Positions 1-5,578 of a DNA stretch of 11,160 nt are shown here, in pieces; position 1 is the stretch's first letter, and each line of letters begins with the position of its first letter. The notes under the pieces were generated by a model. It did no database searches, was not told where the DNA came from, and saw nothing but the letters and a program-made list of their open reading frames with translations. The DNA lies in the NCBI GenBank assembly GCA_036835375.1, contig DAITMB010000150.1:1-11160 (forward strand), given 5' to 3'. Source of the stretch: JANQTF01 sp036835375. GTDB taxonomy: Bacteria; Bacteroidota; Bacteroidia; J057. Made by a program: the position numbers and the translations under genes.

Positions 1-6
1 GCTACC

Positions 7-1401
7 TTACAAGTGAATCACTTCCCCGTAAGCGGCGGCGGCGGCTTCCATCACAGCTTCCGACATGGTCGGGTGAGGGTGCACAGCCTTGATGATTTCG
101 TGGCCGGTGGTCTCGAGCTTACGCGCGACGACGACTTCTGCGATCATGTCGGTGACATTGGCTCCGATCATGTGGGCACCGAGAAATTCGCCATATTTGG
201 CATCAAAAATTACCTTCACAAACCCGTCCTTCTTGCCAGAAGCACTGGCTTTTCCAGAAGCGGAGAAGGGAAATTTGCCCACTTTGATCTCGTAGCCCTG
301 CTCCTTAGCTTGGGCCTCCGTGAGGCCGACGCTGGCCACCTCTGGCTGGCTATAGGTGCAGGATGGAATGTTGCTGTAGTCTAGCGGCTCCACATTCATC
401 CCAGATATTTTTTCCACACAAATAATGCCTTCATGAGAAGCGACGTGTGCGAGGGCAGGACCATCTGTGATGTCGCCGATGGCATAAATGCCGGGTACAT
501 TCGTCCGGTAAAATTCATCTACCAACACCTTCCCTTTGTCCGTCTTGATTCCGAGATTGCCGAGGCCCAGATTTTCGAGGTTGCTGACAACGCCGACCGC
601 CGATAGCAAAATATCCGCTTGGAGCGTCTCTTCTCCTGATTTGGTCTTGACTGTCGCCACGACGCCTTCGCCGGAGGTGTCCACGGCAGTCACCTCAGAT
701 GAAGTCATGATGTCAACGCCCATTTTCTTGTAGATGCGGGCCATCTGCGTCGAAACTTCCTCATCTTCTCGCGGAAGCACATTGGGCAAAAATTCTACCA
801 CGGTGACCTTGGTCCCCATGTTGTGGTAAAAGTAGGCGAACTCCATCCCGATGGCACCAGAACCCATGATGATCATACTTTTGGGCTGTTCAGCGAGGGT
901 CATGGCTTCGCGATAGCCAATGATCTTTTTGCCATCAATCTGGATATGCGGCAAGCTGCGTGCGCGAGATCCTGTGGCGAGAATGATGTGTTTGGCGTCG
1001 TAGGTGCTGCTCTTGCCATCGGCATCGGTCACCTTGACTTTACGATCGACGGTCACTTGGCCGTTGCCAGTGAGGGTGTCGATTTTATTTTTCCGAAACA
1101 AAAAGTTTACCCCTTTGCTCATTCCTTCAGCCACCCCACGGCTGCGGGCGACGACCTTTCCAAAGTCATGAGAAGCACCATCGACGTGCAGGCCGTAATC
1201 TTCGGCATGATGAAGATAATTCATCACTTCCGCACTTTTCAAAAGCGCTTTGGTGGGGATACATCCCCAATTGAGGCACACGCCTCCGAGCGATTCGCGC
1301 TCCACGACCGCTGTTTTCATTCCGAGTTGAGAAGCGCGAATGGCTGCTACATAGCCGCCTGGGCCACTTCCGATGACAATGAGATCGTATGATTGAGACA
1401 T
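7..1401 (-). CDS. lpdA: Dihydrolipoyl dehydrogenase (E3 component)
   Basis: This FAD-dependent enzyme reoxidises the dihydrolipoamide arms of pyruvate/2-oxoglutarate/branched-chain 2-oxo acid dehydrogenase complexes and the glycine cleavage system, passing electrons to NAD+ in the cytoplasm. Numbering from the chosen start (464 aa, normal for the family): FAD dinucleotide fold GSGPGG at 11-16; redox-active disulfide in CLNWGCIPTK, C42 and C47; NAD-binding GSGAIG near 180-185; second FAD motif AIGD at 307-310; C-terminal dimerisation domain with HPHPTMSE, where H443 and E448 form the catalytic pair. The reading frame is open nine codons further upstream, but the ATG at 1401 is chosen because MSQSYDLIVIG matches the usual N-terminus and an AGG lies about 8 nt before it. 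It is the only complete gene of its pathway here, so the complex it serves cannot be told. It lies 144 nt downstream of the beta-helix gene on the same strand. Confidence in function is very high. Confidence 0.97.
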   Translation of the reverse strand: MSQSYDLIVIGSGPGGYVAAIRASQLGMKTAVVERESLGGVCLNWGCIPTKALLKSAEVMNYLHHAEDYGLHVDGASHDFGKVVARSRGVAEGMSKGVNFLFRKNKIDTLTGNGQVTVDRKVKVTDADGKSSTYDAKHIILATGSRARSLPHIQIDGKKIIGYREAMTLAEQPKSMIIMGSGAIGMEFAYFYHNMGTKVTVVEFLPNVLPREDEEVSTQMARIYKKMGVDIMTSSEVTAVDTSGEGVVATVKTKSGEETLQADILLSAVGVVSNLENLGLGNLGIKTDKGKVLVDEFYRTNVPGIYAIGDITDGPALAHVASHEGIICVEKISGMNVEPLDYSNIPSCTYSQPEVASVGLTEAQAKEQGYEIKVGKFPFSASGKASASGKKDGFVKVIFDAKYGEFLGAHMIGANVTDMIAEVVVARKLETTGHEIIKAVHPHPTMSEAVMEAAAAAYGEVIHL

Positions 1402-1414
1402 GGGTTGACCTGAT

Positions 1415-1461
1415 CTTTGGGTTGGCAAAAGCCTGCGATCACCTCGCAGAGTGTCCCAAAG
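1415..1461 (-). promoter_or_regulatory. Inverted-repeat RNA element before lpd
   Basis: Two nested perfect inverted repeats lie between the beta-helix gene and lpd. The outer arms CTTTGGG (1415-1421) and CCCAAAG (1455-1461) enclose an inner hairpin with arms CTGCGA (1433-1438) and TCGCAG (1444-1449) and a 5-nt loop. The element ends 13 nt before the lpd start. On the minus-strand RNA the inner hairpin is followed by GC then four U, a poor U-tract. It could be a weak terminator for the beta-helix gene or a structured 5' leader of lpd; the sequence alone does not decide. The arms are seen directly; the role is inference. Confidence 0.4.
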
Positions 1462-1545
1462 TTAGGAAAAACCCATCGAGCGACAAGGATTCTGCGGACG
1501 AAAACGCGGGGCAGGTCGGAAAGTGAACAGAAGGCGCCGCACTTG

Positions 1546-3486
1546 TCACGGGCGTAACAGCAAGCGGTGATATTCCCGGTGGGATTGGCTGCGAATCTCC
1601 AGCAGGAGCAATTCTGGGCTGTACACCACAGGGAACTCTACCAGGGTCTCTCCCGACAAATTCAGCGTTGCTTCTCCCAACCATTGACCTTGGGCATTCC
1701 ACCACCTGAGGGAGGCTGCCCCTCGCAGCTCATCGGACTTGATCCAGATGCTGCCTTGGCTGGGATTGGGATACAATTGAAATCGGGACGAAGACTGAGG
1801 CGCTAAGTTTACAGAGGCAGTCTCCCGATACTCCCACGCACCGACATTGGTCATGACTTCCTGTCGGGGAAGTCCGTCGAAGGATTTATTGACAAAGTCA
1901 TATATGCGCGGCACTTCGTGAACAAATACCGTGGAAAGTGAATCGTAAGAGGGAATCACCTCCGAAAATGGGGCCTCCAGCAAGCCAAAGGAGGCGGGAA
2001 GCGCTGGGCGGACCAACTCAGTAGGATCGATTTGAGCAAACGATTGGTTCCAAAGATTGTAGGAATGATCGAGCTGAACGGGCCCCGGGTGCAGATTGCC
2101 CTTGACCAGACGCAGCGGCGGGGTATTGTAATAAGTAGCAGAGTCGTAGGAAAAAATATTGCCATAGACTTCTACCTGAGACAAGGTTGCGTAGGACAGC
2201 AGTGTGCGCGTGGGAAAAAATCCGTAGAGAAAGCCTTTTTTACCAGCGGGATTGCCCAGCAGACCAATGCAGGTGTTGTGCAAAAAGTACACGCGCTTGG
2301 TGCAATTGATCCCCACGATGTTGGTATTTCCCTCCCAAAAACTCAGCGCTGGCCCTGTGTTTTGGATAAAATTATTGTAGAGAAACACCGAATCCACTGT
2401 CGGGAAACTCCCTTGGTTGAAAAGGCAGTTGCTCGCGCAGTTGTTGAACGTAGCGCCTTGACCGTTGGGGCAAGAGCCTTCGTTGGCTAGCAGAAAAGCG
2501 GGACCCGTGAGCTGGGTGTTGGGATCTGCTGGGCAGGGGTTGGCTAGGGCTTCCAGTCCGGGCGTGTTGAAGAGGTGATTTTGGCGAAAAATGACCTTGG
2601 AAGAATTATCAAGATAGACGTTGGCGGAATTGTCGTGGAGGCGATTTCCGTAAGCTAGACAAGATCGACTATTGTGAAAGTTAAGCCCTTCCCCCCGGGA
2701 ATATCCCACCTCACAGTTGCGAACAGTGGCATGACGAGAAGCATAGCATTTTAAGCCGGATGGCCATTGGCAAGGACTAGCAAGATATTCGTTGCCAATG
2801 CGTGCGGAGCGCAAGACGCGGCAATCCTCCACGAGGAGCGTGTCGATGTGGCGCAATAGCATCCCGAAACTCCCCACAGAATCAGTGGTGACTCCCTGAA
2901 TCCACCAGTGCTTAGGCCCAACGGAGTTCGCATCGACGTATGGACGTGTGGAAAGAATGCCCATTCCAAGGGCGTGCCGGAGATGGAGGTTGCGGATCAT
3001 CACGTGGTCGCCCATGAGCTGGATCAAGTTGCCTGGGCAAGGATTGCTGGCTGTGCCGCCGATCATGACATGGCCCACGCCTTCGATGCTCACATGGCGG
3101 TAGGTGTTGCCCTGCTTCCACATTGACTCGTGCTGAATCAGCCCTTCTGTGAGCTCATAGGTGCCTGGCAACAGCCTCACCAACCCAAAAGCATCCCCTC
3201 CTTGCACGTCTTCAACGCCAAAAGGGAGCAGGGAGACGGCAGCAGCAAATGACTTGACTGGTTGGGCCTCAGTGCCAGGCTGGCTGTCATCGCCACCGGG
3301 ACTCATGTACACTGTATCGCTAAAGGCGTGGGCCATGGTGCCGACCATTGGCAACGGCACCTCAAATTGAGCCAACACCGATAAACACCCCCCCACCTGT
3401 AACAGGACCAGCAGGCTGAATGATAAGCCAAGCTGCTTCCAGCAAACAGGGTTGGACAGGGGAGTCGAAAAATGAAAATCACGCAT
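1546..3486 (-). CDS. Secreted right-handed beta-helix protein with T9SS sorting domain
   Basis: Predicted exported protein of 646 aa; substrate unknown. Seen from the chosen start: a hydrophobic signal segment at about 18-36 ending LSVLAQ (likely cleavage near residue 40); YMSPGGDDSQPGTEAQPVKS at 60-79, the usual opening of polysaccharide-lyase-like or DUF1565-like parallel beta-helix domains; then coils with Asn- and His-rich turns (for example NRLHDNSANVYLDNSS) to about residue 480; VGAWEY at 548-553, a common closing motif of such domains; and a C-terminal type A sorting domain from about 568 (LYPNP). At least twelve cysteines in the middle suggest disulfides and fit an exported protein. 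The frame is open to an ATG at 3594, but the ATG at 3486 places the signal peptide properly. Proteins of this fold include polysaccharide lyases, epimerases and adhesins, and no catalytic residues were identified. Its start is divergent from the leu operon, 294 nt from the leader ORF. Confidence 0.88.
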   Translation of the reverse strand: MRDFHFSTPLSNPVCWKQLGLSFSLLVLLQVGGCLSVLAQFEVPLPMVGTMAHAFSDTVYMSPGGDDSQPGTEAQPVKSFAAAVSLLPFGVEDVQGGDAFGLVRLLPGTYELTEGLIQHESMWKQGNTYRHVSIEGVGHVMIGGTASNPCPGNLIQLMGDHVMIRNLHLRHALGMGILSTRPYVDANSVGPKHWWIQGVTTDSVGSFGMLLRHIDTLLVEDCRVLRSARIGNEYLASPCQWPSGLKCYASRHATVRNCEVGYSRGEGLNFHNSRSCLAYGNRLHDNSANVYLDNSSKVIFRQNHLFNTPGLEALANPCPADPNTQLTGPAFLLANEGSCPNGQGATFNNCASNCLFNQGSFPTVDSVFLYNNFIQNTGPALSFWEGNTNIVGINCTKRVYFLHNTCIGLLGNPAGKKGFLYGFFPTRTLLSYATLSQVEVYGNIFSYDSATYYNTPPLRLVKGNLHPGPVQLDHSYNLWNQSFAQIDPTELVRPALPASFGLLEAPFSEVIPSYDSLSTVFVHEVPRIYDFVNKSFDGLPRQEVMTNVGAWEYRETASVNLAPQSSSRFQLYPNPSQGSIWIKSDELRGAASLRWWNAQGQWLGEATLNLSGETLVEFPVVYSPELLLLEIRSQSHREYHRLLLRP

Positions 3487-3780
3487 AACTAGACAAATCA
3501 ACGCAAGTAGTCGGGACAAATGGCGGAAACAGGAGACAAGCGACTTTGTATCAGACAAGAAGCAGGCATTTTTCCCGAATCCCTTTTTTCGCAAAGGTCA
3601 TTTTCAGCGCAAAGAAAAAGTATTCTCATAGCGCGATAGAAAAGGAGATAGAAGGCCGGGAATATTTGAAGTTGAGATACGCAATCAAGCAGCTTATGAA
3701 TAATTGCGAAATTACAGATTTCGTTTGGTCAAAACCTTTGGCCAAAGACAGGAGATTTGCCAACTTTTAAGTGCAAACGC
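3487..3780. other. Divergent intergenic control region, no gene
   Basis: This stretch lies between the start of the minus-strand beta-helix gene and the leucine leader ORF on the plus strand, so it must hold promoters for both directions. It appears richer in A and T than the flanking genes, particularly at 3600-3780. I looked for the Bacteroidota promoter pattern (TTG near -33, TAnnTTTG near -7). I found only near matches with wrong spacing, such as TTCGTTTG at 3720-3727 and AATATTTG at 3661-3668, so no promoter is called. The one clear structure is the repeated palindrome at 3724-3746, listed separately. A 74-codon open frame here is not considered a gene. Confidence 0.6.
3724..3746 (+). 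promoter_or_regulatory. Two tandem TTTGGnCAAA palindromes, possible operator
   Basis: Two copies of a 10-bp near-palindrome, TTTGGTCAAA (3724-3733) and TTTGGCCAAA (3737-3746), start 13 bp apart. The second extends to the perfect 12-bp palindrome CTTTGGCCAAAG (3736-3747). They lie 35-57 bp before the first possible leader start, where the leu promoter should be. Paired palindromes at such a place suggest a binding site for a dimeric regulator, but I know no regulator to assign. The repeats are seen; the role is inference. Chance occurrence in AT-rich DNA is possible. Confidence 0.35.
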
Positions 3781-3855
3781 ATGAAACACCTGTGTATGAG
3801 TGTCCGTCACCTTTTTCTGGGTCTCCTACGACTAGCCTCTCTTGTGAGCTGCTAG
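3781..3855 (+). CDS. leuL: Leucine-rich leader peptide of the leu operon
   Basis: A short ORF not described by length-filtered gene finding. From the ATG at 3796 it encodes MSVRHLFLGLLRLASLVSC and stops at TAG (3853-3855). An in-frame ATG at 3781 adds MKHLC and gives 24 codons. Six of 19 residues (seven of 24) are leucine, and leucine codons fall at 3811, 3817, 3823, 3826, 3832 and 3841, including the adjacent pair CTC CTA. The proposed role is a sensor of charged leucyl-tRNA: a ribosome that lacks it stalls on these codons and changes folding of the RNA downstream. Support comes from position (109 nt before leuA), composition, and overlap of the last codons and stop with a hairpin and with a possible antiterminator arm. 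Leader-peptide attenuation is well known for leu operons of enterobacteria and has been proposed for amino acid operons in Bacteroidetes/Chlorobi. The name is by analogy; no homology to enterobacterial LeuL is claimed. Which ATG is used is unknown, and neither has a clear Shine-Dalgarno. Confidence 0.75.
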   Translation: MKHLCMSVRHLFLGLLRLASLVSC

Positions 3856-3900
3856 GACGGATTTTTCATTGATCTCTTTTCGATTCGTCATTTTTGCAGC
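3832..3900 (+). promoter_or_regulatory. Leucine attenuator: pause hairpin and antiterminator helix
   Basis: Two mutually exclusive folds can be drawn by hand. Hairpin 1 pairs CTAGC (3832-3836) with GCTAG (3851-3855) and CTC (3837-3839) with GAG (3846-3848), leaving a 2-nt bulge; it contains the last leucine codons and the stop of the leader. The alternative helix pairs GCTGC (3848-3852) with GCAGC (3896-3900) and GACGGATT (3856-3863) with GATTCGTC (3882-3889), 13 pairs with two G-U. It would take up the first three bases of the terminator stem. In addition CTCTTTTC (3874-3881) in its loop is complementary to the 3' arm of the terminator (3912-3919) with one G-U. Stalling at the leucine codons would block hairpin 1 and favour antitermination; a ribosome reaching the stop codon would cover 3848-3863 and favour termination. 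Energies were not computed. Confidence 0.6.
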
Positions 3901-3933
3901 CTGTTCTCCATGAGAAGAGGCTTTAGTTGCTTT
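3898..3933 (+). terminator. Terminator-like hairpin of the leu attenuator
   Basis: The arms AGCCTGTTCTC (3898-3908) and GAGAAGAGGCT (3912-3922) pair along their whole length except for one central G-G mismatch, with a 3-nt loop. The stem is followed by TTTAGTTGCTTT, a broken U-tract, 31 nt before the leuA ATG. A terminator between the leader ORF and leuA only makes sense as a regulated one, which supports attenuation. The interrupted U-tract is the weakest part of the case. Confidence 0.6.
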
Positions 3934-3964
3934 CCCCACACCCACCCTCAGCCCCATCCCGATT

Positions 3965-5455
3965 ATGAGCAACCGCGTGTACATTTTCGACACCACCCTC
4001 CGCGACGGCGAGCAAGTGCCGGGGTGCCAACTGAATACTTCTGAAAAGATCGTTGTGGCCCGTGAGCTAGAAGCCTTGGGCGTGGACGTGATCGAAGCGG
4101 GATTCCCGATTTCCAGCCCGGGCGACTTCAATTCTGTGGTGAGCATCTCTCAAGCAGTCAAGGAAGTCGTGGTCTGCGCCCTTTCCCGTGCGGTAGAGGC
4201 CGACATCGAGTGCGCGGCTGAAGCCCTTCGATTTGCGAAGCGAAAGCGCATTCACACCGGCATTGGCTCCTCCGACATGCACATTCGACACAAATTCAAT
4301 AGCTCACGTGAGGCGGTGCTGGAGCGAGCAGCAAAGGCGACGGTTTTTGCCCGGAGGTTCACAGACGATGTGGAATTTTACTGCGAAGACGCAGGCCGGG
4401 CCGACCTTGATTTTTTGGCAAAAATGGTCGAAACGGTCATTCAAGCTGGCGCAACTGTGGTGAATATTCCCGACACCACAGGATATTGTTTGCCAGATCA
4501 GTATGGCGCCATCATTCACCACCTGATGAACACGGTGCCAAATATTGACAAAGCCATCCTTTCCGCACATTGCCACAATGACTTGGGGCTGGCTACTGCC
4601 AACGCCGTGGCAGGACTTCGAAACGGCGCTCGCCAGGTAGAAGTCACCATCAATGGTATTGGTGAGCGAGCTGGAAATACTTCTCTCGAAGAAACCGTCA
4701 TGGTGCTTAAGAGTCATTACCAGAGCCTTCAGTTGGAGACAAACATAGATACGACCCGCATTTATCCGGTGAGCAAGCTGGTGACCCGCCTGATGCGGAT
4801 GCCCGTGCAACCCAACAAGGCCATTGTGGGGAGAAATGCCTTCTCGCATTCCTCCGGGATCCATCAAGACGGCATGCTGAAGAATCGAGAAAACTACGAA
4901 ATCATCAATCCGCACGACGTCGGGGTGCCTTCCAGCTCCATTATCCTCACCGCCAGATCTGGCAAAGCGGCCGTGAAGCATCGCCTGTCCAAGCTGGGGG
5001 TGGATGTCAATACGGAGGAACTTGCAGGACTATATCCCCGGTTTTTGGAAATGGCAGACGCCAACAAGCAAATCAACGACGAAGACCTGCTCGAACTCAT
5101 CGGAAGACCTCGCTCGAAGCACACCCTTTCGCTCGAGTCACTCACGGTGGTGTGTGGAAAAGGCTCCCAGGCGACTGCACAAGTGACCATTCGCAAAAAT
5201 GACACTTTGCTGTACAATGAAGCGCAAGGAAATGGCCCCGTGGATGCTTCCATCAAGGCCATTGATGGGATCATGGGCTACGATGTCAAACTGGCAGAAT
5301 ACCTCGTGCAAGCCATCACCGGCGGCAGCAATGATCTCGCGCAAGTACACATCCAGGTAGATCAGGACGGCATATACTTTTATGGCTTCGGGACCGACAG
5401 CGATACCATCACTGCCACAGCCGTCGCTTATCTAGATGCATTAAGTAAGATTTGA
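3965..5455 (+). CDS. leuA: 2-isopropylmalate synthase
   Basis: Catalyses the first committed step of leucine synthesis, condensation of 2-oxoisovalerate with acetyl-CoA, in the cytoplasm. The protein has 496 aa, usual for the form carrying a regulatory domain. FDTTLRDGEQ at 8-17 opens the HMGL-like TIM barrel (R13 and D14 catalytic and metal-binding); HCHND at 202-206 gives the metal-binding histidines H202 and H204; GIGERAGNTSLEE at 231-243 is the second signature; GIHQDG at 298-303 and the linker domain follow to about 385; and the C-terminal LeuA allosteric domain (about 388-496) includes GNGPVDA at 422-428 and a DSDTITA stretch near 478-484. That domain normally binds leucine for feedback inhibition. 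The ATG at 3965 directly precedes the conserved N-terminus and has no Shine-Dalgarno. Citramalate synthase is the main alternative and is made unlikely by leuC, leuD and leuB downstream. The next gene starts 123 nt later and no GC-rich hairpin with a U-tract is seen in that gap. Expression is probably controlled by the leucine leader upstream. Confidence 0.96.
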   Translation: MSNRVYIFDTTLRDGEQVPGCQLNTSEKIVVARELEALGVDVIEAGFPISSPGDFNSVVSISQAVKEVVVCALSRAVEADIECAAEALRFAKRKRIHTGIGSSDMHIRHKFNSSREAVLERAAKATVFARRFTDDVEFYCEDAGRADLDFLAKMVETVIQAGATVVNIPDTTGYCLPDQYGAIIHHLMNTVPNIDKAILSAHCHNDLGLATANAVAGLRNGARQVEVTINGIGERAGNTSLEETVMVLKSHYQSLQLETNIDTTRIYPVSKLVTRLMRMPVQPNKAIVGRNAFSHSSGIHQDGMLKNRENYEIINPHDVGVPSSSIILTARSGKAAVKHRLSKLGVDVNTEELAGLYPRFLEMADANKQINDEDLLELIGRPRSKHTLSLESLTVVCGKGSQATAQVTIRKNDTLLYNEAQGNGPVDASIKAIDGIMGYDVKLAEYLVQAITGGSNDLAQVHIQVDQDGIYFYGFGTDSDTITATAVAYLDALSKI

Positions 5456-5578
5456 AAAAAGGAATGTGAGAAGTAAAAGGTTGTTCGGTAAAGGAAATTT
5501 TGAGATTTTCAACTTGTATTATTCACCGATCATTTCAACTTTGGGAAATCACTCATTCACCCTTTTCTACTTATCCAA

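Noticed and set aside
823..1392. Plus-strand 189-codon open frame opposite lpd
   Set aside because: It is a shadow of the lpd coding frame; the translation has no recognisable motif.
3592..3614. Possible promoter for the beta-helix gene (CAAAGGTC and CAAAG on the plus strand)
   Set aside because: Resembles -7 and -33 elements read on the minus strand, but the gap of about 10 bp is too short for the Bacteroidota spacing.
3546..3770. Plus-strand 74-codon open frame in the divergent control region
   Set aside because: No recognisable domain or clear start signal; it overlaps the place where both promoters and the TTTGGnCAAA repeats must lie, and its Lys-rich composition simply follows the AT-rich DNA.
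4304..4981. Minus-strand 225-codon open frame opposite leuA
   Set aside because: Lies wholly within leuA, whose motifs are all intact; no recognisable domain.
3965..5455. Citramalate synthase or homocitrate synthase instead of LeuA
   Set aside because: The signature motifs, the C-terminal LeuA regulatory domain, the leucine-rich leader and leuC, leuD and leuB downstream all favour 2-isopropylmalate synthase.
5456..5578. Terminator or promoter between leuA and the protease gene
   Set aside because: Only weak AT-rich repeats (for example TTGA/TCAA) and a poor TATTATTC match were found; neither is enough for a call.
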